From: Gracilibacillus suaedae
GTDB lineage: Bacteria > Bacillota > Bacilli > Bacillales > Amphibacillaceae
Direction: 5' to 3'
DNA: 64,000 nt
Assembly (NCBI RefSeq): GCF_017599345.1
Contig: NZ_JAGFVL010000063.1
Coordinates: 62,001 to 126,000, forward strand
Shown here one piece after another: positions 10,605-18,042 of the stretch (positions within the stretch are counted from its first letter, which is position 1; every line of letters begins with the position of its first letter). The translations under genes and the position numbers were made by a program. The notes under the pieces were generated by a model. The model had not been told where the DNA came from and made no database searches. It saw nothing but the letters and a program-made list of their open reading frames with translations.

Positions 10605-10747
10605 AGTTGCCAGTAAAGCCCCCGGAGTTGCCAGTAAAATCAAAAAGTTGCCAGTAAAGTCCCCGGAGTTGCCAATAAAATCAAAAAGTTGCCAGTAGCC
10701 CCCGGAGTTGCCAGTAAAACCATAAACTTGCTAGTAAAAATCCTTTA
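10605..10747. repeat. Tandem 20-bp repeat built on AGTTGCCAGTAAA
   Basis: Seven consecutive units of about 20 bp share AGTTGCCAGTAAA with few changes. The spacers alternate between a C-rich type (GCCCCCGG or similar) and an A-rich type (ATCAAAA), so the higher-order period is 40 bp. The array decays at its right end (ACTTGCTAGTAAA). It contains no ORF and lies between the sdh terminator and the gerE promoter. The rest of 10583-11011 holds only the predicted gerE promoter. Confidence 0.85.
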
Positions 10748-10919
10748 GTTAATAATAAATGGGCTACAGTTGATTGCAAAGTTCAAGTGTCAATCATAAG
10801 TTATTATGTACCAGTAGAAGGTGTGAGGGAATAAAGATAACGATCTAGATGTCGCATGTACCTTTTTAAGCTAATAACTATCCATAAAAACTTGTAGCCA
10901 ATTTAGACGTTTGTAGAGC

Positions 10920-10947
10920 ACAACTTCACTGTGGTTGACATATTATA
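10920..10947 (+). promoter_or_regulatory. Predicted sigma-K promoter of gerE
   Basis: AC, 17 bases, then CATATTATA, an exact fit to the sigma-K pattern AC-N16/17-CATANNNTA. It lies about 65 bases upstream of the gerE start. In B. subtilis gerE is transcribed by sigma-K in the mother cell, so the element did not disturb the promoter half. Confidence 0.7.
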
Positions 10948-11011
10948 AGATTGACTAAGTAATTACCCTCTTATTTTCAACGCCCTAAAGTTAGCAAGGA
11001 GGGGTTCACAT

Positions 11012-11182
11012 TTGAAAGATAATGACTACAAGCCGAAGCAATTACTAACGAAAAGGGAAAGAGAAGTATTTGAGCTACTAGTACAGGATAAAACAACAAA
11101 GGAAATCGCCGAAGAGTTATTTATTTCGCAAAAAACTGTGAGGAATCATATCTCAAATGTAATGCATAATGATTGCAAGTAA
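11012..11182 (+). pseudogene. gerE: gerE 5' portion, interrupted by the mobile element
   Basis: TTG start behind AAGGAGGGG. The first 49 residues match GerE, a LuxR-type HTH regulator of late mother-cell coat genes: LLTKREREVFELLVQDKTTK, EIAEELFIS, KTVRNHISN. After the 13-bp core at 11147 the frame leaves GerE and ends after seven foreign residues (VMHNDCK). The missing 25 codons are intact at 31412-31489. Joined at the shared core, the gene encodes 74 residues, the size of B. subtilis GerE. It is better seen as a reversibly split gene than as a dead one. Confidence 0.93.
11147..11159 (+). repeat. Attachment core, left copy (attL)
   Basis: CATATCTCAAATG, identical to 31400-31412 and located inside codons 46-50 of gerE. 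The next bases are TA here and CC in the right copy, then ATGCA in both. Confidence 0.88.
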
Positions 11183-11212
11183 AAAAACCTGGAATATTAA
11201 TCAATTCCAGGT
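11181..11212 (-). terminator. Terminator for the leftmost minus-strand cassette
   Basis: ACCTGGAAT and ATTCCAGGT pair (11187-11195 with 11204-11212). On the minus strand the hairpin is followed by a run of seven Ts. It lies ten bases beyond the end of the 242-residue gene and shields the gerE fragment. Confidence 0.8.
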
Positions 11213-11221
11213 ATAAAATGA

Positions 11222-11950
11222 TTAGTAATATTTTTTGAAATATTCCTTTATTTCATCTTTATTCTCTATATTGGAAGCTTCAACATAGGCATTCAAACTT
11301 TCTATAAATTCTTCTCGAGTGATATTTGCATCCGCGATAATTGTATTTAAAATAAAATCGATTCTCATCTCGTTTGCTTTGATATACACACTTTTTTCCA
11401 CAGTCTCTATATCATTATATAAATTTGAAATATAATATAGTCTTATAGTATTTCCGATTAGACTAATTGCATAGAAAATCACAAAGAATAGAAAATACGT
11501 AAGAACTGAAAAAATAAGATATAAATTGAATTTACCAACTAGCTGTATTTGTGAATATAAACTTAAATGCATAATTAAGAAAAGTAGAATTCCTATACCA
11601 GTATTGAAGGCGAGAAATTCAAAGCTGATAAGAATTTTATTAATAAAATCTTTATCTTCCCCAATTTCTTTAATTTTTTTAAGGGTATTTTTGTTAAAGA
11701 CACTGATTATAATTGCTACTCCAGCTAAAATAATCCCTAGAAGCCCTAAAAGTGCTTGAACAATATAAATTGTTAAATTTTGAAACGCAATAATATAATT
11801 ATTAAAGTTATCGTAAATATCAATATACATTGAAAATATCAGTAAAGATAATGTTGCTAATAGAGCAGCCTTACATTCAAACCTTTTAAAACTAATGTAA
11901 TCCTTCCATTTTTTATTAGCTGCGAAACGATCTAGAATCTTTTGTTTCAT
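11222..11950 (-). CDS. Four-TM membrane protein of a two-gene cassette, function unknown
   Basis: 242 residues. Hydrophobic segments are near 27-45, 55-85, 113-133 and 143-168, followed by a soluble C-terminal tail of about 70 residues rich in acidic and Asn residues. It lies 8 bases after the 313-residue gene, with an AGGAGG-type RBS, so the two are co-transcribed. A soluble protein paired with a membrane protein at the edge of a prophage-like element is a frequent layout of anti-phage systems. I do not recognise a named family. Confidence 0.7.
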   Translation of the reverse strand: MKQKILDRFAANKKWKDYISFKRFECKAALLATLSLLIFSMYIDIYDNFNNYIIAFQNLTIYIVQALLGLLGIILAGVAIIISVFNKNTLKKIKEIGEDKDFINKILISFEFLAFNTGIGILLFLIMHLSLYSQIQLVGKFNLYLIFSVLTYFLFFVIFYAISLIGNTIRLYYISNLYNDIETVEKSVYIKANEMRIDFILNTIIADANITREEFIESLNAYVEASNIENKDEIKEYFKKYY

Positions 11951-11958
11951 AATACCTC

Positions 11959-12900
11959 CTAAGTAAAGTAAGTTAAAAGTGCATTAACTTTATCTTTGCA
12001 TGCAAGAGCAAAATCACGTTGACTTGACGGTTTTTCAGTGAGCGTATCCTTTACAGGTCTGCTGTCTTCAGTTGTAAAAGTTCTTCCGTTTTTACTTGTT
12101 GCACTAAGATGAATGTATCCTCGTTGAATTGCAGTTTCACTTGATATAGATGAATGAACATTATCTACCCGATCTAATTCTTGATTTACCATTTTTGAGT
12201 TTAATTTAAGCCCCTGTGGAGCCTTAGAGTTAAATAAAATGCTTCTTTGAGTGATATTTCCTTCCTTTATACTTTCAAGATATTCCTCTCCGTTTTCTTG
12301 TATATTGTCTAATATTTCATCATCAGGATTTGGTGGAGTAATATCTATTTTTAAAGATTCAATGTTACCTATCTTTTTAAGTTGCTTTTTAATATCATTT
12401 AATTCTAGACCTTCCCTCCACAAAGAAACCTTAAAATAATATTCTTCATCTTCTGTAAACATACTTCTGTTAATAAGTTCCTTAAATACATCATTGAATT
12501 CCTTGAATCCAAATCGGTTAGTAGTGTGAAAACAAACTATCTCTTTAAGAATATCAAAATAGAAATCAATAACCTCTGTATGACTTGTTGGTTTATTTAT
12601 CATTTCACCAGTTTCTTCATCTAAATCATTTATAAAAATTGTCATCTTCTTTACTATTTTACCTGTTATAGTGTAGTCTAAATCAGAAAATTTCAAAATA
12701 GAATAAAATTTGTAAACAGTAGTATCGTGGTATTCCTTGCCACTTTCATCAAAACCGACAGTTTCATTTCCATATAATATACCATCTTTAATATTTATGT
12801 ATAGTTTTTCAAATATTTTTTGCATTTCTTTTCTGTCATTATAAACATTGAATATATGAGAATTGATATTTATTTTAGAAAAATATAGAGTTATTGACAT
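11959..12900 (-). CDS. Soluble protein of unknown function, partner of the membrane protein
   Basis: 313 residues, no membrane segment or signal peptide. The N-terminal half looks alpha/beta with strand-like segments (SITLYFSKININSHIF, DTTVYKFYSILKF, TGKIVKKMTIFIND) and an FYFDILKEIVCFHTTNRFG motif. The C-terminal third is charged and ends in a helical region. It somewhat resembles uncharacterised DUF4747-like or Kiwa KwaB-like proteins in layout, but I cannot assign it. First gene of a minus-strand pair next to attL, probably accessory or defence cargo. Confidence 0.65.
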   Translation of the reverse strand: MSITLYFSKININSHIFNVYNDRKEMQKIFEKLYINIKDGILYGNETVGFDESGKEYHDTTVYKFYSILKFSDLDYTITGKIVKKMTIFINDLDEETGEMINKPTSHTEVIDFYFDILKEIVCFHTTNRFGFKEFNDVFKELINRSMFTEDEEYYFKVSLWREGLELNDIKKQLKKIGNIESLKIDITPPNPDDEILDNIQENGEEYLESIKEGNITQRSILFNSKAPQGLKLNSKMVNQELDRVDNVHSSISSETAIQRGYIHLSATSKNGRTFTTEDSRPVKDTLTEKPSSQRDFALACKDKVNALLTYFT

Positions 12901-12991
12901 ATAAAATAATCCTCTCCTACAAAATTATTAACTATGATACAATTTTACTATAAATAGAAGAAGTTTACATTAAATATTTGGAAATATTTAA

Positions 12992-13486
12992 TTAATTATG
13001 AAATAGTGTGGAATTAATAACTACCATGTTTCTTGCTATACCGTTCAATCTCTCTTTAACAATGTATAGATCTAAATTGAAAGCCTCAGCCATTTCGTTT
13101 ACAATATATTCGCTTTTTAAATCAAATAATTTTAGCATATGGAACGGAATAGCTGCATAAAGTGTAAATCGTTTTGCATCCCATTCTTGGAGATCACGAA
13201 ATGCTTTAGGCATGATTAGTTGCGATCCACAGTGTCTTAGAATATGACAGAGCTCATGAAAGAATTGTTCGTGTTGTTCCTCGGTTGTTAACCTAGAATC
13301 AATACTGATGATTTTACTTCTACCATATGTAAAAGAATAAGAACGTTTCTCCCTAAATCCTAGCTGAATTTCAAATGATCTAGCAATCTTGTGAATATCC
13401 ATTTGTGAAGGGGTAGTAATTCCTTTCTTTAAATAATGATTAGCTATCCATTTTTCTAGATCGAATGGCTTATATGTGTAGGACAT
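12992..13486 (-). CDS. ImmA/IrrE-type metalloprotease
   Basis: 164 residues from the ATG at 13486, which has CGGAGGTGAT just upstream; a longer frame exists but lacks an RBS. The zinc motif HELCHILRH (HExxH) is central, with the pattern KIISIDSRLTTEEQHEQFFHELCH typical of ImmA. In ICEBs1, ImmA cleaves the ImmR repressor to trigger excision. Here the gene is separated from the XRE repressor operon by a terminator and has its own LexA-box promoter, an unusual arrangement. Confidence 0.88.
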   Translation of the reverse strand: MSYTYKPFDLEKWIANHYLKKGITTPSQMDIHKIARSFEIQLGFREKRSYSFTYGRSKIISIDSRLTTEEQHEQFFHELCHILRHCGSQLIMPKAFRDLQEWDAKRFTLYAAIPFHMLKLFDLKSEYIVNEMAEAFNLDLYIVKERLNGIARNMVVINSTLFHN

Positions 13487-13504
13487 TTTAATCACCTCCG
13501 TTAC

Positions 13505-13533
13505 ATTATACGAACAAACGTTCTTTTTATCAA
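13505..13533 (-). promoter_or_regulatory. SOS-controlled promoter of immA
   Basis: On the minus strand TTGATA, 17 bases, TATAAT. The spacer contains a LexA/DinR-type box at 13511-13524 (plus strand CGAACAAACGTTCT), matching 13 of 14 positions of the Bacillus consensus. LexA bound here would cover the promoter directly. The RBS follows within about 10 bases of the expected start, so the leader is very short. Confidence 0.78.
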
Positions 13534-13534
13534 G

Positions 13535-13565
13535 ACAAAAAAGAAACAGCAAAATTTACTGTTTC
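13535..13565 (-). terminator. Terminator between the Mrr-like gene and immA
   Basis: GAAACAG and CTGTTTC arms (13543-13549, 13559-13565). On the minus strand the hairpin is followed by TTTTTTG. It separates the repressor operon from the immA unit. Confidence 0.75.
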
Positions 13566-13578
13566 AAAAGATTTTGGA

Positions 13579-14271
13579 TTATATGTATTTTTTCTTCTTA
13601 GCTTCTTTTGTTCTCCATGGATCAAGATTCGATTTTACCCAATGAATGCTATTAGTTGTAATTCCTCTGTCACCAGCTTCAACCATTGCAGGGTTTGTAA
13701 AAGTAGATGATGTTATAAATCTAGCTAGCATACATTGTTTATTTTTCTTTGCCGAATCCAATTCTCTAATTGGTTTTACATCAATTTGATTACCTGAATT
13801 AATATAATGTTTTATTTGTACAGCTTCATCTGCTTGATCTTCTTTAGAATATATAATTAAATCTACTCCTCCGTCAGCACCTTCACCAGTTCTTCTTGGT
13901 TTGCAACCTTTTGCTTTAAAATAAAGGTAGCATACTTCTTCAAACTCCCGCCATGATATTTGTTCAATAGGCAATGTAAGGATTTCTTTTTCTGATCTAA
14001 ATAAATTATGTGGAATGTCTTTTTTATGTATGGTTTTCTTGCCTTTACTATTGGACTTGTTAATTGGAGTTTTCTTTTTCTTTGTTTGTTTTTTTATAGG
14101 GATTTGTCTTATTATTAATCCTCCAATTACTGCAGCTACTATTGGAACTGCAAAAACATATATGTAACTCGGAATTACAGAAGTTAACGTATCCCATAGC
14201 AGAAAGTAACCAATTAATATAATAGAACAACTTATAAGTCCATAAATTGTGTCTCTATCACTTTTTTTCAA
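13579..14271 (-). CDS. Membrane-anchored Mrr-like restriction endonuclease
   Basis: 230 residues. Two hydrophobic segments (about 10-28 and 33-53) are followed by a Lys-rich linker and a C-terminal nuclease domain. The catalytic pattern is GEGADGGVDLIIYS then EAVQIKHY, the GVDL...QxK form of the PD-(D/E)XK fold found in Mrr_cat proteins. It may cut foreign or modified DNA at the membrane. It is the second gene of the XRE repressor operon, only 3 bases after it, so expression is probably tied to lysogeny. Confidence 0.82.
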   Translation of the reverse strand: MKKSDRDTIYGLISCSIILIGYFLLWDTLTSVIPSYIYVFAVPIVAAVIGGLIIRQIPIKKQTKKKKTPINKSNSKGKKTIHKKDIPHNLFRSEKEILTLPIEQISWREFEEVCYLYFKAKGCKPRRTGEGADGGVDLIIYSKEDQADEAVQIKHYINSGNQIDVKPIRELDSAKKNKQCMLARFITSSTFTNPAMVEAGDRGITTNSIHWVKSNLDPWRTKEAKKKKYI

Positions 14272-14274
14272 ACT

Positions 14275-14607
14275 TTAATCACCTCTCTCCTGTTGCGCTT
14301 TCCACTTCACATAATCGATATGACGTTTGATGTCGTCAATTTCTTCTTGTGTTAAGCCTTCCATATCAAAAAAGAATAAACTTTCTTCATTCTCCTCTTT
14401 TTTATGTTTTTTTCCATCTACAAGATAGCTAATAGAAACATCAAAATACTCACTAATTTTAGTTAATAATTCAAACGAAGGTTCTCTCTCATTTCTTTCA
14501 TACATTCCTACTGCACTTTTACTAATATTCAAATGCTGAGCTAAATCTTTTTGATATAAGTTTTTAGACTGTCTCAATTTTTTCAATCGGTCACCGAATT
14601 TTTCCAT
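14275..14607 (-). CDS. XRE-family repressor (ImmR/cI-like)
   Basis: 110 residues. The N-terminal HTH reads RLKKLRQSKNLYQKDLAQHL then NISKSAVGMYERNEREPSFE, followed by a hinge and a C-terminal region (MEGLTQEEIDDIKRHIDYVK) common in SinR/ImmR-type phage repressors. It faces the second XRE gene across an operator-rich intergenic region. It is the likely lysogeny repressor and the probable target of the ImmA protease. Confidence 0.85.
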   Translation of the reverse strand: MEKFGDRLKKLRQSKNLYQKDLAQHLNISKSAVGMYERNEREPSFELLTKISEYFDVSISYLVDGKKHKKEENEESLFFFDMEGLTQEEIDDIKRHIDYVKWKAQQERGD

Positions 14608-14633
14608 TTTATCACCTTCTTAATTAAAGAATA

Positions 14634-14728
14634 ACACAAAATGTGTGCTTTTTTATTTAATCGCACGAAAAGTGTTTACAAAACACGAATTGTAGTTTAT
14701 TATTAAAAATATAGAACACATTACGTGG
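14634..14728. promoter_or_regulatory. Operator array between divergent XRE genes
   Basis: Four related palindromic sites in the 135-base divergent region: 14634-14646 (ACACAAAATGTGT, perfect arms), 14664-14674 (CACGAAAAGTG), 14683-14695 (weaker, ACACGAATTGT core) and 14716-14728 (ACACATTACGTGG). Their spacing of about 20-33 bp resembles a lambdoid-type genetic switch. Confidence 0.65.
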
Positions 14729-14742
14729 ACAGGAGGTATCTT

Positions 14743-14964
14743 ATGAACAAAGCATTAATTGCAAAGCGTTTAATTGATTTAAGGGGAAATCTTACTCGTG
14801 ATGAAGTAGCAAAGGATCTTCGAATAAGTATTAGTGCGCTTCAGATGTACGAAAATGGACAACGTGTACCAAAAGATGAAATTAAAATTAGAATTTCTAA
14901 TTATTATGAAGTTTCAGTTCAAACAATTTTTTTTGAAAATCAAGAACACGAAATGTGCTCTTGA
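14743..14964 (+). CDS. Small XRE-family regulator (Cro/Xis-like)
   Basis: 73 residues from the ATG with CAGGAGGT seven bases upstream; an in-frame GTG 18 bases earlier overlaps that RBS and is less likely. The HTH region reads LRGNLTRDEVAKDLRISISA then LQMYENGQRVPKDE. It diverges from the repressor operon. A fifth palindrome of the operator family (14946-14958) lies at the end of its own coding sequence. Confidence 0.8.
   Translation: MNKALIAKRLIDLRGNLTRDEVAKDLRISISALQMYENGQRVPKDEIKIRISNYYEVSVQTIFFENQEHEMCS
14946..14958. promoter_or_regulatory. Fifth operator copy at the end of the XRE gene
   Basis: ACACGAAATGTGC within a longer imperfect dyad (about 14942-14962). It matches the divergent-region sites and could control the downstream replication operon. 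Confidence 0.5.
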
Positions 14965-15099
14965 ATTGATGTGAGTGAAGTACATTTCTAGTCAGTAGTA
15001 GTATAGCTAATTTACTACATTTTTAAATTTCTACCAATAACAAAAATATGGTTAGTCCACATATTACTGCTGCATATGTTAAGAACAGGGGTGATGCAA

Positions 15100-15258
15100 A
15101 TGGCAAAGCAAACAACCAAGAGAAAAGTCACTTATAAGATCAGAAAGGTTACTTATGGCGATATGCCAAGAGAGGAAGCATTTGAAAAAGCTTTAAAGCC
15201 GTATTTTACACCAGAAGTTATTCCAGATAATCCACGTGAAAAGGTGATGAATGCTTAA
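15100..15258 (+). CDS. Small basic protein, unknown
   Basis: 52 residues from the ATG at 15100, with AGGGGTG seven bases upstream. The N-terminal half is basic (AKQTTKRKVTYKIRKV), then comes a helix and PYFTPEVIPDNPRE. It starts a run of small early genes before the primase. No family is recognised. Confidence 0.6.
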   Translation: MAKQTTKRKVTYKIRKVTYGDMPREEAFEKALKPYFTPEVIPDNPREKVMNA

Positions 15259-15431
15259 TGCTAGAATTTCAAAAATATTTATATACTGTAGTTGCCGAAG
15301 TTGATGAATGGACGATAGAGAAAACTTTTGAATCAGATGTGACCTTACCGAAAAATGAAGTTGCGAGAAGAGGTTTTGATTTATTCGGTCTAAACGCAAA
15401 GCTAATCGGCTATAAAATGAAAACAATTTAA
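15258..15431 (+). CDS. 57-residue protein, unknown
   Basis: The ATG overlaps the previous stop codon by one base (TAATG), a sign of translational coupling. The product starts MLEFQKYLYTVVAEVDEW and ends KLIGYKMKTI. No family is recognised. Confidence 0.55.
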   Translation: MLEFQKYLYTVVAEVDEWTIEKTFESDVTLPKNEVARRGFDLFGLNAKLIGYKMKTI

Positions 15432-15448
15432 CTAAAGCGGTGAAATAT

Positions 15449-15556
15449 ATGAAATTAGAAAACTGTCAGAAAAAACAACATTTAATAAATTTAGTGAAAG
15501 ATTTAAAGAAGCAAGGAGTCAAAATCGATTTTGCAGTGAAGTTTATCGAAAAGTAG
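15449..15556 (+). CDS. 35-residue basic peptide, unknown
   Basis: Begins MKLENCQKKQHLINLV and ends DFAVKFIEK, helical and basic. An AAAGCGGTG sequence lies just upstream. It follows the 57-residue gene by 17 bases in the same direction. A still smaller frame after it (TTG start near 15566, about 18 codons) has weaker support. Confidence 0.4.
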   Translation: MKLENCQKKQHLINLVKDLKKQGVKIDFAVKFIEK

Positions 15557-15702
15557 GTGAGAGGGTTGAATGATAAAGAAATAAAAAAAGTAGCAAGTGC
15601 GGACACACTTACTACAAGGTAAATTAGTCACTATTACTTTATCATTCTTCTCCTATTTTTAAAAGTCTTTTTACTAGTTTTTTACAAAGAAAGGGGAAAA
15701 AC

Positions 15703-17913
15703 ATGAGTTTAGCAATTGCACCATTGAATGTAACAAGTCTATCAACACTCTTTCCATCAGCAGAAAAACCATTCAAAGTCATTAAGCTGATTGGTTATTC
15801 CTATATAAATAAAAAACAAGAATATAGCGTTGCAAAACGTCCCTTTATGAAGAAATGGCAAGATTTGAATGTGCCAGGTTTAGATGAACATGAAACAACT
15901 CAATGGCTTAATCAAAAAGGATGGACAGGCTTAGTTATTCCAGATGGATATGATGTGATTGATATAGACGATCCACAGGAAGGACAAGCTATCTTCGAAG
16001 CACTTAATGCAGCTGATTTTCAATTTCATGCGATTAAAACTGTTAGAGGTTATCAGTTCTTTTTTAAGTCTACAGGTAAAGTGAGAGGTCAAGATGCAAA
16101 GGTACTAATGGCAGGTGGCTTTGTAGGTGATTATCGCCTTTCTGGTAGGGGACAAGTTGTTTTACCTAGTGAAAATACAGAAGGTCGTGAGTGGGTACAT
16201 ATTGCCAGTGGTGAGTTAGACGAAATGCCAATCTTTTTTGAAAGATTAAAAAAGTTAAGTAATGAAAACGATCGTCCATTCTATTTTCCAGTTAATGAAG
16301 GTTCACGTAATAACACACTTTATAGTCATTGCTGCCGATTGATTGAATTTGGGTATTCGCAAAAAGATGTATTATACATTGTTAGTTTTTTAAATCGATA
16401 CTTCTTTATTCCATCTATCGATCAATCAGAATTTACAGATACATTACGCAGCGCATTTCAATTTGAACCATCCGGAACGAACTATCAAACTAATGGAGCA
16501 GCACCTCCAAAAGACTATCCATTACAGGCTGTAACTAATGAGAATAAGCCACGATTTAATCTAACGGAGATGGGGAATGCTGAACGGTTGGTTTATCGGA
16601 ATGGTGAAGATTTAAAATATTGTGTTGAGTTTGAAGAATGGTTGATCTGGAATGGATCTACATGGATTGAAGATCGAAAGAGAAGGATAGAACGTATTGC
16701 TATTAAGACATTTCGTGAAATGTATGGAGAAATTCAAGACTTAACAGATACGGATGAACGGAAAAACCTATGGAAATGGGCGCAAAGCAGTGAGCGCAGT
16801 TCTGTTTTTCTTAATAGTATCGCTAGAGCACAAGCAATGTTGCCAGTATCACAGGAAGAATTGAACAAAGACAAATTTAAATTAAATTGTGCTAATGGTG
16901 TTGTGGATCTAAAAACGGGGCAACTACTTAATCATGAGCGAGATATGTTAATAACGAAAAATACACACATTACTTATGATCAGAACGCTGAATGTCCGAA
17001 CTGGTTAGCTTTTTTACAAAGCATTTTCAAAAAGGAAAATGACGAGATCAAATTTGAATTGATTGACTTTATTCAAAAATCAATAGGATATGCCTTAACT
17101 GGAGACACAAGCGAACAAGTAGCCTTTTTCTTGTGGGGAACAGGTCGAAATGGCAAAAGTACGCTAATTAACATTGTAAAGGACTTACTTGGAGATTACA
17201 GCAAGCAAACAAATGCCGATACGTTTACTACTCGTATTAATGAGGGGGGCATTAATAACGATATAGCTAGGCTGCATGGCTCACGTTTTGTATCCGCAGT
17301 AGAAAGTGAGGATGGTCAAAAGTTATCGGAAGCCCTAATTAAGCAATTAACTGGTGGTGAACCGATCACAGCACGTTTTCTAAGAAAAGAGTTTTTTGAG
17401 TTTATGCCTGAATTCAAGATTTTCTTTACAACCAACCACAAGCCAATTGTAAAAGGTGATGATGAAGGGATTTGGAGAAGAATTAGGCTGATACCTTTTG
17501 ATCGTACTATTCCTAAAGAAGAAGTGGACAAGGATTTACCAGAGAAATTACATGATGAACTTCCAGGCATTTTAAAATGGGCTGTTGATGGCTGTTTGAA
17601 ATGGCAACAGGAAGGGTTAGGAGAACCAGAAGAAGTTAAGAACGCAACAGACGAATATAAAGAGGAAATGGATCTCTTAGCTAGTTTTTTAAATGAATGT
17701 TGTGTAATTAATTCAGAAGCTAAAGTCCAGGCTAATGAATTGCACAAAGAGTATTTAACTTGGGCTGAATCAGTAGGGGAGTATCCCATGAAAAAGCGTT
17801 CGTTTAATAATCGTTTAGTCATGAAAGGTTTTCAGAAACGTAAGTCTACAGGTAATAAATTGTATTTTTTTGGTGTTGGTTTACGTTCTGATTTTGATGA
17901 AGATATCATCTAA
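15703..17913 (+). CDS. Primase-polymerase/SF3 helicase replication protein (phage P4/D5 type)
   Basis: 736 residues. The N-terminal prim-pol domain has the catalytic DVIDIDDP near residues 83-90 and TVRGYQFFFKS. A D5_N-like region follows (about 330-440). The SF3 helicase has Walker A GTGRNGKST near residue 480 and FFTTNHKP as the sensor region. The C-terminal winged-helix part is near 640-730. Such proteins prime and unwind a circular replicon from a cognate origin. Inoviruses normally use a rolling-circle Rep, so this is an unexpected replication module here. Confidence 0.92.
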   Translation: MSLAIAPLNVTSLSTLFPSAEKPFKVIKLIGYSYINKKQEYSVAKRPFMKKWQDLNVPGLDEHETTQWLNQKGWTGLVIPDGYDVIDIDDPQEGQAIFEALNAADFQFHAIKTVRGYQFFFKSTGKVRGQDAKVLMAGGFVGDYRLSGRGQVVLPSENTEGREWVHIASGELDEMPIFFERLKKLSNENDRPFYFPVNEGSRNNTLYSHCCRLIEFGYSQKDVLYIVSFLNRYFFIPSIDQSEFTDTLRSAFQFEPSGTNYQTNGAAPPKDYPLQAVTNENKPRFNLTEMGNAERLVYRNGEDLKYCVEFEEWLIWNGSTWIEDRKRRIERIAIKTFREMYGEIQDLTDTDERKNLWKWAQSSERSSVFLNSIARAQAMLPVSQEELNKDKFKLNCANGVVDLKTGQLLNHERDMLITKNTHITYDQNAECPNWLAFLQSIFKKENDEIKFELIDFIQKSIGYALTGDTSEQVAFFLWGTGRNGKSTLINIVKDLLGDYSKQTNADTFTTRINEGGINNDIARLHGSRFVSAVESEDGQKLSEALIKQLTGGEPITARFLRKEFFEFMPEFKIFFTTNHKPIVKGDDEGIWRRIRLIPFDRTIPKEEVDKDLPEKLHDELPGILKWAVDGCLKWQQEGLGEPEEVKNATDEYKEEMDLLASFLNECCVINSEAKVQANELHKEYLTWAESVGEYPMKKRSFNNRLVMKGFQKRKSTGNKLYFFGVGLRSDFDEDII

Positions 17914-17914
17914 A

Positions 17915-18027
17915 GTTACTTAGTTACCTAAAGTTATCTATTTTACGATAACCACCAATAGAAAAATCTATTAGAGAGTAACAACAAATTAAGTAACTAT
18001 TGGTAACTAAGTAACTCAAAAGTAACT
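17915..18027. repeat. Iteron-like repeats and inverted repeat, candidate origin
   Basis: A perfect 14-bp inverted repeat GTTACTTAGTTACC (17915-17928) and GGTAACTAAGTAAC (18002-18015) brackets an AT-rich stretch. GTAACT occurs several more times in direct orientation (17994-18027), and AAAGTTATCT gives a degenerate left copy. The position right after the primase/helicase gene fits a replication origin bound by that protein. It could also be an operator for the next gene. Confidence 0.6.
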
Positions 18028-18042
18028 AGAGGAGGTAAATAT

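Noticed and set aside
10605-10747. CRISPR-like array of AGTTGCCAGTAAA units
   Set aside because: Spacers are only about 7 bases and alternate between two types; there are no cas genes. It is a tandem repeat.
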